A stretch of 64,000 nucleotides of DNA from Branchipolynoe longqiensis (GCA_030323885.1 CM059186.1:22277849-22341848), one strand, 5' to 3'; shown: positions 22,821 to 33,576, counted from the first letter of the stretch. The notes: generated by a model not told the origin, from the letters alone. Program-made: numbers and translations.

Positions 22821-23702
22821 ACAGTGGGCCCTCTCTTAAATGCCCACCCTGTACAACGACCACCCGCCATTTCCAGCCAGAATTCCACTGCAACAACATA
22901 TTTTACCTACAAGTTTCACCTCACCAACGACCACCCGCCTAACACGACCAACGACCACGCGCTTTGTCCTTTATGCGGCCATTATTTAAATACCAATGAG
23001 TATGATTATATCATATTTAAATGGACATTTTAAAACCAGGGTTATTATGTGACATTTTAAAACCAACAAGTATCATTATATGATATTTAAATGGACATTT
23101 TAAGACCATTGTGATTATGTGGTGATTTCCCTTCCTGATATGACTTTAGATCTTGCTAGGACGTAAAACAACAATAAACAACAACAATTATCTGGTGCTT
23201 TAATTACTTAATGTCTTATCATATAATCATACTTGTTGGTTTTAAAATATTTAAATGGAAATTTTAAGACCATTGTGATTATCTGGTGCTTTCCCGTCCT
23301 GATATGACCTTAGATGTTGCTAGGACGTAAAACAACAAACAACAACAATTATGTGGTGCTTTAATTACTTAATGTGTTATTTTAAAACCAACAAGTATGA
23401 TTATATGATATTTAAATGGACATTTTAAGACCATTGTGATTATGTGGTGCTTTCCCGTCCTGATATGACCTTAGATGTTGCTAGCATGTAACACAACAAC
23501 AAACAACAACAATTATGTGATGCTTTAATTACTTAATGTGTTATTTTTAAACCAACAAGTATGATTATATGATATTTAAATGTCTCACTCGCTCTCACCC
23601 TAACTAACACTAACCCAAACTTTCTCACGAGCGACCACCTCCGTCATGCGACAACATTGTCTCTGCAGTAGTGGTGGTCGTTGAAGAGGGGGACCACAGT
23701 AC
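22821..23702. mobile_element. MITE-like element with an internal repeat that contains SINE-1 tails
   Basis: The termini pair as ACAGTGGGCCCTCTCTTAAA at the left and ACTGTGGTCCCCCTCTTCAA read inward from the right; both lead into ACGACCACC. Inside, a ~160-bp unit with a TGATATGACCTTAGATGTTG SINE-1 tail repeats three times (tails near 23131, 23297, 23458). Confidence 0.6.
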
Positions 23703-23929
23703 CTGTGTCAGTAACCATGGTAGCGAGCCACCATTGTGACTAATACTTGGTTTTGCTTTGTATTATGAGCGTGAAGGTGCATTACTATAATGGCCAGCGT
23801 CCCAAACACCTGATGTCTCCAACACACCACCGTCCTGATATAACCTTATATGTTGTCAGGACATAAAACTCCAACAAACCTAATAGACCACCCCACTCAA
23901 CCCACCCCCAGCCCCACTCATCCTCACCC

Positions 23930-24310
23930 CCCACCCTCGCCCTCGCCCCCACCTCGCCCCCTCGACCCCTCGACCCCACCCTCGCCCCCACCCTCGCCCC
24001 CACCCTCGCCCCCACCCTCGCCCCCACCCTCGCCCCCACCCTCGCCCCCACCCTCGCCCTCACCTTCGCCCCCACTCTCGCCACCACCCTCGCCCCCACC
24101 CTCGCCCTCACCTTCGCCCCCACTCTCGCCACCACCCTCGCCCCCACCCTCGCCCTCAACCTCGCCTCCAACCCTAACCGCCATCCTCACCTCCACCCTC
24201 ACCCTCACTCCCACCCTCACCCTCACTCCCACCCTCACCCTCACTCCCACCCTCACCCTCACCCTCACCCCCAGCCTCACCACCACCACCACCCCCCACC
24301 CCCACCTCAC
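23930..24310. repeat. C-rich minisatellite (CCTCGCCCCCAC and CCCTCACCCTCACTCC units)
   Basis: A 12-bp unit repeated at 23975-24060, an altered block repeated twice at 24060-24150, then a CCCTCACC-type unit to 24270. The G-rich minus strand has many GGG runs. Confidence 0.9.
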
Positions 24311-24526
24311 CCTGAGCTGATATATTACTATAACATTCACCTGCTATTTGAGGTCCTTGAGGGGGCAGTGAGTGACCTGGGGGGGGGGGGTGAAGTTTGG
24401 TCTGTTACTCAGGAGGCACCCTTTCTGTTACCAACTTCTCCCTCCAGGTGATGCTGCCTTCATCCTGCATCTGCCCAGTTCCTCCCCGAATTTACATACA
24501 CACATGGAAATACACACCACCATGTA

Positions 24527-24690
24527 AACTTTTTGTAGGTTTGATTCCAATGTTTGTCTGCATTTTTGGATTGGCGGTTACGTTGTTTTGCACCTGAACT
24601 CTTAATATGGAGGTGGATGGAGCCCTGAAGTCATATAATTGTTGGGTGTCCTTTCGAATGTCTATCCAGCCTTCTCTGGATAAGCAGTGC
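24527..24690 (-). mobile_element. Second copy of the LINE end plus MITE end
   Basis: 24527-24677 is a near-identical copy of 21458-21607, covering the last part of a LINE ORF2 (YDFRAPSTSI) and one end of the attached MITE. The other MITE end is missing, so this is a truncated duplicate of a compound unit. Confidence 0.6.
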
Positions 24691-24787
24691 ACCCTCACCC
24701 CCACCACCACCACCATCCCCCGCCTACATTGCAACTATTTCATCTGCTTTTTTTTCTTTTCTTTTTATTAAAAAAAAGTATTTACAT

Positions 24788-25140
24788 TAAAGCTGCATAG
24801 TCCGATGAAGCATCAAGTTTTCTAAACCAAAATAATTATTTAGATTTGATTCTATATATCTAACTTAGATACGGATGCCCTTATTACGCATTTGTTTCTG
24901 TGTAGAAGGCAATACTAAGTCAATTTAACAGAACCTGTTACTGCAGAAGTCTATGGTGTCAGAGTTTTCGCAAGCTTGCCAAAACAAATTTTCCATGTTT
25001 GCACTCAAAATATATCAAAAGTTTACCATTTAAAATAAAAGTAACTTTGAACTAATGCAAAGTAGATACTAGTGATCGATCTAATCTATTTATCGCAGAA
25101 AAAATACAGAAATCCAAAACCATCGGAATATGCAACTTTA
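24788..25140 (+). mobile_element. TAGTCCGATG-family MITE, full copy
   Basis: From TAAAGCTGCATAGTCCGATG to the inverted end CATCGGAATATGCAACTTTA; about 350 bp with no coding sequence. Confidence 0.75.
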
Positions 25141-25256
25141 CATAGTTGAATAAATAATATAAGCCGCGTTTTCTATGAATATTCACGGTGGAATATTAGT
25201 CCCAGGTTCCTGGCAGAAATCCCTCTCCCTGTGCCACCTGCTTGTCACCATCTGTC

Positions 25257-25590
25257 ATTGGTTGGCTGTTGGAGTTTTACGTCCTGGCAACATCTAAGGT
25301 CATATCAGGACAGGTACCGACCTGTGACAATGCACACTGATGGCGACTTTATAGTGCTGCCCCACTGGGAAATCACACTGCCTGCACCATGACCTGATAT
25401 CCCACTCAGTCACATTATCCTGATGCTGATCTAACCAGTCCTTACCCTATCCCAATAATGGTGAGTGCCTGGCTAGGAAGTGACATGTATACATTTTGTA
25501 AGTCATTGCTTTGACTCGACCGGGAATCAAACTCCCGATTTCCCGCACGACAGGCCTGCGCTCTACAGATTGGGCCACTGCGCCCGGTCA
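25257..25590 (-). mobile_element. SINE-1 (head type A)
   Basis: Full length in reverse, from TTGGAGTTTTACGTCCTGGC to GGGCCACTGCGCCCGGTCA. Confidence 0.8.
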
Positions 25591-25661
25591 CCATCTGTCG
25601 TCAAGTACCTTTAAGATGCGGCAGTCGGCAGTGAGGCATTGTGCTTCCTGGGAATTTTCTT

Positions 25662-26356
25662 ATAGTCTGGTCTGTTAGGGGGATTTTAAGGAGGGATTGT
25701 GCAAATTTGTCTACAAGCATGAAATTTGGCACACTTGAAGTTTGTGACCTGCTGAATTCATGCACAGGGAACTGCAAGTGCTGCAGAGCTGGCGTTCATT
25801 GCACAGGTTTGTGCAAATGCGAAGGCGGATGTGTGAACAATGAGGATCGATGAATCAGTGTCACACCAGTCACAGCACATGATATGATTGATACATTTAT
25901 TGATTGATTGATTTACTGCCTTTTTCATTGGATAGTGTTTGTCTTGATGGTTATTAGCCTGATTTTGTTGATCAATAAAGGATACCTATGAAAAGACATT
26001 TTACTTATGATTCCATTACTTTAAGTGTCAAAGTTATGCAAAATTCATTATAATATTGGAATTTATTTTGGCGAGTGTTAAGGTTACTGTCAAACAGACA
26101 TCAGATTTAGAATCCCTGAGGTCCAAAACCCTAGCAAAGTGTTTTGATTTGTAACTGTATGACTTCTTCTTGACAAGTAATGTAAAAATCATTTTTTTTG
26201 TGGTGGCCATTTTTAATTTTCCAATATGGTGACACCATTGAGAATTGGCTTTGGCTCCCAGCAGATTTTAATTCAGCAGGTCACAGACTACAAGTGTGCC
26301 AAATTTCATGCTTGTACACAAATTTGCACAATTCTTCCCCCAACAGACCAGACTAT
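25662..26356. repeat. Inverted pair of ~95-bp arms around a Cys-rich frame
   Basis: The arms are 25662-25759 and 26271-26356 and pair over AAGCATGAAATTTGGCACAC and surrounding bases, with about 510 bp between. The spacer has an AATAAA at 25974-25979 and a TTGATTGATTGATTT run. Confidence 0.65.
25700..25853 (+). pseudogene. Fragment encoding a Cys-rich CXC-like motif
   Basis: The frame ends KFGTLEVCDLLNSCTG, then NCKCCRAGVHCTGLCKCEGG, CVNNEDR and a stop at 25851-25853. The C-x-C ... C-x-x-C-x-C pattern resembles the CXC (tesmin/TSO1-like) motifs at the C-terminus of some transposon-associated proteins. No upstream domain is visible, and the frame overlaps a repeat arm, so it is probably a relic of a mobile gene. 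Function unknown. Confidence 0.35.
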
Positions 26357-26624
26357 TACCTTCCCCCGTGACACACCCTCCCACCACCCACCACACAGAC
26401 ACCCCCTCCACCAACCCACCCCACCCACCCCCACACACACGCCTGCATTAGTGCGAGCCGGAATGAGCCGATCACGTGACTACTCCCAGGGAATTCTTAA
26501 ACAGCCCAGCAATGGTTTTTGATTTTAGTCGCTTGTCACTGAAGGCACTGACAGCAAAACTTCGGTGACAGCAGGTCTGTCAATTAAAATAGTTCACAAA
26601 GTTCCTGAAGGTTGGATGTTGTGT

Positions 26625-26996
26625 AAAAGCTCAGGCTTCCTGTGTGGAAGGTTGGGAGTTCGAATCCCGATCGAGTCAAACCAATAATTTACTAAATTGA
26701 TACTTGTCACAATCTAGTCTGGCGCTCGGCATTAAAATCGAATCCCGACCGAGTCAAACCAATGACTTACAAAATTGAAACTTGTCAAAACATGGTTTGG
26801 CATTCGACATTAATAGGATAAGGCAAGGAATTGTTAGCTTAATGTAAGGATAATGTGACTGAGTGGGATATCGGGTCATGGTGCCAGTGGTTTGATGTCT
26901 CGGTGGGACAGCACTCTGAAGTCACCATGAGCGTGCACTGTCACAACTCAGTACTTGTCCATATGACCTTAAAGGTTGCTAGGATTTAAAATATAT
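26625..26996 (+). mobile_element. SINE-1 with its head duplicated
   Basis: Head and first body part occur twice (26650-26735 and 26736-26810, both with GAGTCAAACCAAT), followed by a single body and a decayed tail. Confidence 0.7.
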
Positions 26997-27154
26997 AAAA
27001 ATATTTAAAAAAGTAATGGCTCTACAAAGCTACTGGACTTCAATGTTCGGCTGTTTCTTGATGAATGCAAGTTGCGTATTCTAGAATTTTCCGACCGAAT
27101 TAGATCGAAACGCTATGAACATTGTTTAAGAGAGATTATTCCTTGCTACCTTGA

Positions 27155-27372
27155 CTGGCATTCGGTATTATTATTAGGATAGGGCAAGGACTGGTTTGTT
27201 CAATGTGTGGATAATATGACCGAGTTAGTAGGGTATTGGGTCATGGTGCTGACGGCATAATATCCCAACATGGCAGCACTGTAAAGCACCAGCACTGACC
27301 ACTGCCACAACTCGGTGCCCGTCCTGATATGACCTTAGATGCTGCTGGGGCGTATGCTGCCAATAAACTAAG
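27155..27372 (+). mobile_element. SINE-1, headless
   Basis: Body from GGCATTCGGTATTATTATTA to tail GATATGACCTTAGATGCTGC. Confidence 0.7.
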
Positions 27373-27380
27373 GTATTCCG

Positions 27381-27728
27381 GACCAGACGGGATGGCCCAA
27401 TGAGTTGGGGCGTCCGTCTCCCGTTTTGGTAGATCGTTGGATTAGAACCCATGGGTTTGAACTCTGGTCGTGTCAAACCAATGACATACAATTCTATACT
27501 TGTCGCTTCTTAGCTAGGCGCTTGGCGTTGTTAGGATAGGGCAAGGACTGGTTGGCTCAGTGTCAGGATAATAAGACTTGATTGGAATATCAGGTCATGG
27601 TGCTGGCACCCTGGTCTCCCACTGGGTCTGTGCTATAAAGTCGCCATGAGTGTACACTGTCACAAGTCGGTACCCATTCTGATGTGACCTTAGATGTTGC
27701 TAGGATGTAAGACTCCAACAACAAATCA
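27381..27728 (+). mobile_element. SINE-1 (head type B)
   Basis: Full length from CCGGACCAGACGGGATGGCC to ACTCCAACAACAAATC. Confidence 0.8.
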
Positions 27729-27924
27729 ACCCAACTATGGCATTGGTCGGTATATTGTGGACACTCCTAGTTCCGGCCCAATGCTGACATTGCAAAGGGA
27801 GAATTCTTCGCAGGTCTCTGTATTGATCAGCCACTAGGGGTCGCCACCACTCTAGTACAGTGTGCCCATGTGAAGGTGACACGTCGTGTTAATACTAGAG
27901 AAAAATGTCTCCAGCAGACCGGCC

Positions 27925-29100
27925 TCAGATTAATATGCCTATCATTTCAGATAAGCATGCCTATATTTCAGATAAGCAAACCTATCATTTCAGATAAGCA
28001 TGCCTATATTTCAGATAAGCAAACCTATCATTTCAGATAAGCATGCCTATATTTCAGATAAGCCAACCTATCATTTCAGATAAGCATGCCTATATTTCAG
28101 ATAAGCAAACCTATCATTTCAGATAAGCATGCCTATATTTCAGATAAGCAAACCTATATTTCAGATAAGCATGCCTATATTTCAGATAAGCAAACCTATC
28201 ATTTCAGATAAGCATGCCTATATTTCAGATAAGCCAACCTATCATTTCAGATAAGCATGCCTATATTTCAGATAAGCAAACCTATCATTTCAGATAAGCA
28301 TGCCTATATTTCAGATAAGCAAACATATCATTTCAGATAAGCATGCCTATATTTCAGATAAGCAAACCTATCATTTCAGATAAGCATGCCTATATTTCAG
28401 ATAAGCCAACCTATCTTTCAGATAAGCATGCCTATATTTCAGATAAGCAAAACTATCTATCAGATAAGCATGCCTATATTTCAGATAAGCAAACTTATCT
28501 ATCAGATAAGCATGCCTATATTTCAGATAAGCCAACCTATCATTTCAGATAAGCATGCCTATCATTTCAGATAAGCCAACCTATCATTTCAAATAAGCAC
28601 GCCTATATTTCAGATAAGCAAACCTATCATTTCAGATAAGCATGCCTATATTTCAGATAAGCAAACCTATCATTTCAGATAAGCATGCCTATATTTCAGA
28701 TAAGCAAACCTATCATTTCAGATAAGCATGCCTATATTTCAGATAAGCAAACCTATCATTTCAGATAAGCATGCCTATATTTCAGATAAGCAAACCTATC
28801 ATTTCAGATAAGCATGCCTATATTTCAGATAAGCAAACCTATCATTTCAGATAAGCATGCCTATATTTCAGATAAGCCAACCTATCTTTCAGATAAGCAT
28901 GCCTATATTTCAGATAAGCCAACCTATCTATCAGATAAGCATGCCTATATTTCAGATAAGCCAACCTATCATTTCAGATAAGCATGCCTATATTTCAGAT
29001 AAGCAAACCTATCTTTCAGATAAGCATGCCTATATTTCAGATAAGCCAACCTATCTTTCAGATAAGCATGCCTATATTTCAGATAAGCATATCAATATTT
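27925..29100 (+). repeat. 21/22-bp satellite with one AGATAAG per unit
   Basis: Two alternating units, CCTATATTTCAGATAAGCAAA-like (21 bp) and CCTATCATTTCAGATAAGC plus ATG (22 bp), form a 43-bp dimer repeated about 27 times with only scattered changes. Each unit holds one AGATAAG. The open frames along it, with ISDK repeats, are translations of the repeat. It is not a CRISPR: there are no variable spacers. Confidence 0.95.
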
Positions 29101-29106
29101 TATATA

Positions 29107-29190
29107 TGATGAGCTCTGTTGATTGATTGATTGATTTGTTGATCGGTGGTTGCTTTATGCCGTGTCGGCAGCATACGCCATATTCGCGAT
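29107..29190 (-). mobile_element. 3' tip of the same LINE family
   Basis: On the minus strand this reads CCGACACGGCATAAAGCAAC and then an (AATC)n tail. It matches the 3' tip at 51200-51270 and directly abuts the 21/22-bp GATA array. Only about 80 bp remain. Confidence 0.6.
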
Positions 29191-29291
29191 GAGCGCTCCA
29201 TTTGATATAACTAGGGGCGTAACTATTTCAGATAAGGATAATTTTATCAGATGACGGAAGCTATATTTTCGATAAAAATATCTACTGTATA

Positions 29292-29625
29292 CAGTACAAC
29301 CCCGTTAAACCAAGCTCGGTTAAACCAAACGATCGGTTAATCCAAACTTTTTTCGGCGCCCGGCAAAATACTACCATTTATCATATAAAAAACTTGGTTA
29401 AACCAAAGTTGGTTAATCCAAACTATCGGTTAATTCAAACAAAATTGTCGGGCCCCAGGCCACTTCCGGTATGGTCAAAACAAACTTTGATGTGATAATA
29501 AGGTCATCTGAGACCCCACCGACTTTTTTATATGATAAATGGGAGTATTTTGCCGGTCTGCCGAAAAATGTTTGGATTAACCGATCGTTTGGTTTAACCA
29601 AACTTGGTTTAATGGTGTTATGCTG
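29292..29625. mobile_element. Tc1/mariner-type MITE with long inverted arms
   Basis: Flanked by TA on both sides. Left CAGTACAACCCCGTTAAACC, right read inward CAGCATAACACCATTAAACC. The arms pair for about 100 bp (both include AAACGATCGGTTAATCCAAA), leaving a spacer of about 120 bp. Confidence 0.75.
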
Positions 29626-29737
29626 TATATATTATTATATATATAAATATATATAACAATAATCAAAGTGTCCAGATACATTGTATATTACATTCATAGA
29701 TCATCATTTTTGCCAAAGCCAAGTCAAAGTTGAAGCC

Positions 29738-29820
29738 AAAACTCGGTTAAACCAATGATCGGTTAATCCAAACAAATTTCTAGGGTCCCTTCACGTTTGG
29801 TCTAACGGTGTTGTCCCGAT
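29738..29820. mobile_element. Diverged fragment of the same MITE family
   Basis: CGGTTAAACCAATGATCGGT and TTTGGTCTAACGGTGTTGTC resemble the two ends of the element at 29292-29625 with almost no interior. Confidence 0.5.
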
Positions 29821-30029
29821 AGAAGTATGCTCCCCAATAGAAGCACCCCCCCCCCCTCATTTCAAGATTGAAAGCATGCACAAATTTATGATCATATTCA
29901 GACTGAATGCACATAAAATAAGAGAATCCCACTTTATTTCAGAAGCACGACAAAAACAAATCCATGAAATTCTTTAACTTGGAATAGACGCGGATCCATG
30001 TGTCTGCACTCGCACAGTGCATGTCTATT

Positions 30030-30380
30030 GGGTTTTGTTTGTTTGTTGTTGTTTTACGTCCTAGCAACATCTAAGGTCATATGAGGACGGGTACAGACTT
30101 GTGACAGTGTTCACTCATAGCAACTTTATAGTGCTGCCCCACTGGTAAACCAGGCTGCCAGCACCATGACCTGACTTCGCACTCAGTAACATTATCCTGA
30201 CACTGAGCCAACCAGTCCTTGCCCTATCCTAATTATGCTGAGCACCTGGCTAGGAAGCAACAAGTATAAATTTTCAGTCATTGGTTTGACTCGATGAGGA
30301 TTCGAACCCACAAAGTTATGGGTTCGGATCTCCCAAAACAGGAGACGGACGCTCTACTCATTCGGCCACACCGTCTGCTT
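30030..30380 (-). mobile_element. SINE-1 (head type B)
   Basis: Full length in reverse, from TTGTTTGTTTGTTGTTGTTT to TTCGGCCACACCGTCTGCTT. Confidence 0.8.
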
Positions 30381-30409
30381 CGCGTCTATTGGGACATATA
30401 CGGTATTTC

Positions 30410-30615
30410 AGATACTTTGTCATATGAGGATATTTCTATTTTAGATGAGGATAATTTTTCTTTCAGAGAAAGATAATTCTAATTCTATTTCAGATAACGA
30501 TAATCCTACTTCAGATAACGATAATTCTATTTCAGATACCGATAATTCTATTTCAGATAATGATAATTCTATTTAAGATAAGATGAACTATATTTCAGAT
30601 CAGGATACGTACATT
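30410..30615 (+). repeat. 21-bp GATAA repeat, second array
   Basis: The unit is about CAGATAACGATAATTCTATTT, with two GATAA words per unit; the last six to eight units are clear and the earlier part is decayed. The TATTTCAGATAA core is shared with the 27925-29100 array. Confidence 0.8.
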
Positions 30616-30764
30616 CTTGACAATCAAAGCAATGCTGTAGAGATCAGTACAATTATATGCTTAATAAATAATAGCTACATGCTTCATTTGTAAATATAAA
30701 TACCTATTCATGAATGTACAACAGGTTTGCAACAGTACTCAGGTAATCCCACAAACTGCCATGG

Positions 30765-30812
30765 TGGTATGACCTTAGATGTTGCTAGGACGTAAAACTC
30801 CACAAAACAAAC
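30765..30812 (+). mobile_element. SINE-1 tail fragment
   Basis: TATGACCTTAGATGTTGCTA and ACTCCACAAAACAAAC. Confidence 0.6.
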
Positions 30813-31049
30813 TCCCACCATTGTGTGCGAGTGGTTGGTTAGGTTGGTTAAACCCATGCCCACTCTGAAAATGGCTTCAGTTGGAGACAGCCAAGAAATG
30901 AGGCAAGCTGTTATCACTGAGGGCCTTGGAGATAAGGTCAGGCCGGCTACTGGCAGCAGTGTGTTGTGGGTGGGTGGGTTGGTGGGTGGGAGGTAGATAA
31001 AAGATCACTCTGTACTTGTAGTAGGGGTGAACAACAACCTTATATAAAA

Positions 31050-31420
31050 ACTGGCGAAGAATTTCGACATGCTGGGGAAATGAACTGTGCTGATAAATTC
31101 TTAATTTAAGAAGCAAAATAAATTCTTCACATCCATCTTCATATTGGCCTGCTACTTCTGATTTGAAAAATATAATAAAACATATACTTTAAAGCATTTT
31201 TAAAAGTGAAATCGACGGCGTTTTATCGCCGCCATCTTGTCCTTTTGTATTCTTTCTCAGTTCACCAGCTCTGTACCGATATAATTATAAGTAGACATTT
31301 GATACTGGAGTTAGGGATTTTACTTCCTGTTCCATACTAAACCTGTTTTCGCCCGTATTTAGACTATGTTTCCGTCTACCCCTTTACTGCAAGTACTGTG
31401 TGAATCTTTTATCTAGGTGG
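31050..31420. other. No recognised feature
   Basis: AT-rich single-copy-looking sequence. No exon-like frame with splice sites was seen. Confidence 0.35.
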
Positions 31421-32585
31421 GTGGGTGGGTGGGTGTGAAGTGAGTGAGTGGGTGGGTGACGGGGAGGGGTTGCTGAAGAGTGCAGAGTCGGGGTACAGGG
31501 TGGTGGTAGCTGTTGGATGTGTCGGCGCCATGGCAGTCTTCCACAAATTCTCAATTTTCACTTGTCACGGCAACCCACCCGGCTCCTGGATCAGAGGAGC
31601 GCGCAATCAAACATGGCGGCCAGACGGCTCGGGGCTCCGGCTTTGTTGGCATGACTGTATCTCGGGGCGACCTCTACCGGGTTAGCCGGAGTGACATCAG
31701 CACTGGGTACTCTTGTCGGGCGGCCAGCCACGACAACCTTCATTTGTAGCCAGGCTGGGTATCATCATCTGAAGGCCAGCCACGACTACCTTCATTTGTA
31801 GCCAGACTGGGTACCAGTGTCTAATGGCCAGCCGTGACTACCTTCATTTGTAACCAGACTGAGTATCAGTGTCTGACGGCCAGCCACGACAACCTTCATT
31901 TGTAGCCAGACTGGGTACCAGTGTCTGACGGCCAGCCACGACAACCTTCATTTATATCCAGACTGGGTACCAGCATCTGATGGCCAGCCACGACACCCTT
32001 CATTTGTAACCAGACTGAGTACCATCATCTGATGGCCAGCCATGACAACCTTCATTTGTAGCCAGACTGTGTACCAGTGTCTGATGGCCAGCTGTGACAA
32101 CCTTCATTTGTAACCAGACTGAGTACCATCGTCTGACGGCCAGCCACGACAACCTTCATTTGTAGCCAGACTGGGTACCATCATCTGACGGCCAGCCGTT
32201 ACAACCTTCATTTGTAACCAGACTGAGTACCATCGTCTGACAGCCAGCCATGACAATCTTCATTTGTAACCAGACTGAGTACCAGTGTCTGATGGCCAGC
32301 CACGACAACCTTCATTTGTAGCCAGACTGAGTACCAGCATCTGATGGCCAGCCACGACAACCTTCATTTGTAGCCAGACTGGGTACCATCATCTGACGGC
32401 CAGCCATGACAACCTTCATTTGTAACCACACTGGGTATCATCATCTGATGCCCAGCCACGACAACCTTCATTTGTAGCCAGACTGGGTACCATCATCTGA
32501 TGGCCAGCTGCGACAACCTTCATTTGTAACCAGACTGGGTACCATCTGATGGGCAGCCATGACAACCTTCATTGGTAACCATTTG

Positions 32586-32880
32586 TGGTGTTCTCTGTGG
32601 GGGAGTGGTTAGACTTAGAGTGCCTAACTTTTTTCTAGCTCGGACTCCTACTTTGAAGGTCGGTGGTTCGATTCCCCATACTCCCACCTTTGGCAATTTG
32701 GATTTCCACTGCTGTGAATAACTTACAGCATCATCAAAGGCCAGTTGCTCTCATACTATGTCTATGTGGTGTGCGAGGTTAAAGATCCCTTGGGTCGGTA
32801 AAACTGTAGGCTTTGGCTTTCTATCAGCAAACTGTCTAATGGTGAAAACAAGTCTATCCAAATATATATATGATAGGCAG
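32586..32880 (+). mobile_element. SINE-2 copy 1 (Ser/Leu-tRNA-like head)
   Basis: The head GTGGGGGAGTGGTTAGACTT with B box GGTTCGATTCC is followed by a body with GGCCAGTTGCTCTCATACTA and AAAGATCCCTTGGGTCGG. It inserted in the 52-bp minisatellite. About 295 bp. Confidence 0.75.
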
Positions 32881-32890
32881 TATAAATTGT

Positions 32891-33172
32891 ATTGTTCTCT
32901 GTGGCGGAGTGGTTAGAGTGTCTGACTTTTTTCTAGGTCGGACTCCTAATCTGAAGGTCGGTGGTTCGATTCCCTGTGCCCCCACCTCTGCCGATTTGGA
33001 TTTCCACCGCTATGTATAACTTACAGCGACATCAAAGGCCAGTTGCTCTCATACCATGTCTATGTGGTGTGGGAGGTTAAAGATCCCTTGGGTCGATAAA
33101 AGTGTAGTCTATCAACAAACTGTCTAATGGTGAAGACAAGTCTATTCAGACTTATATATGATAGTCAAGACA
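32891..33172 (+). mobile_element. SINE-2 copy 2, tandem to copy 1
   Basis: The head GTGGCGGAGTGGTTAGAGTG and the same body as copy 1 follow it by about 10 bp in the same orientation. Both end in an ATATATATGATAG-like tail. Confidence 0.75.
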
Positions 33173-33334
33173 AAAAACAGACTGGGTACCAGGGTCTGAT
33201 GGCCAGCTGTGACAACCTTCATTTGTAACCAGACTGGGTACTTGTGTCGGTCCACCAGCCGCAACAACCTTCATTTGAAATCAGACTGGGTACCAGTGTC
33301 TGACAGCCAGCAGCGACATCCTTCAGTAGTAACC

Positions 33335-33555
33335 AGACTGGGTTCCAGTCAATTTAAAGTGCTGCCCCCTCAGTCCTGGTATGACCGTAGATATGTCAGG
33401 ATGTAAAACCCCAACAAACAAACAACTAGTGCTATCCGACTGGGATGCTAAAACACTATTACCATGATTCAATATCCCACTCAGTCACATTATTCTGATA
33501 CTGAGCCGGCCAGTTATTGCCCTATCCTAGTAATGCCGAACACCAGGCCAGATCA
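33335..33555. mobile_element. SINE-1 fragments in opposite orientations
   Basis: 33373-33420 is a forward tail. 33428-33552 is a reverse body (AATATCCCACTCAGTCACAT). Confidence 0.6.
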
Positions 33556-33576
33556 ATAAGAAGACTAGTGTTTGCT

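Larger units (their letters stand above)
31690..33350 (+). repeat. 52-bp minisatellite, interrupted
   Basis: The unit starts CCAGACTGGGTACCAGTGTC and continues TGACGGCCAGCCACGACAAC and CTTCATTTGTAG. About 17 units lie before and about three after the two SINE-2 copies at 32586-33172. Confidence 0.9.

Noticed and set aside
23785..24340. Open frames of 128-156 codons on both strands
   Set aside because: Products of the C-rich minisatellite (PPPS and GARV repeats), not proteins.
24397..24597. A 66-codon frame with a hydrophobic C-terminus (FVGLIPMFVCIFGLAV), considered as TM1 exon of the channel subunit
   Set aside because: The hydrophobic part is the end of a MITE that recurs at 21458 and, more diverged, at 56330; no credible splice donor follows.
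27925..29126. Open frames of 60-90 codons with ISDKHAY repeats; and the possibility of a CRISPR array
   Set aside because: They are translations of a 21/22-bp DNA satellite, open in several frames. All units are alike, with no variable spacers, and the genome is an animal's.
31513..31749. A 78-codon frame around an AAACATGGCGGCC start-like context
   Set aside because: It runs into the 52-bp minisatellite and shows no domain or splice signals.
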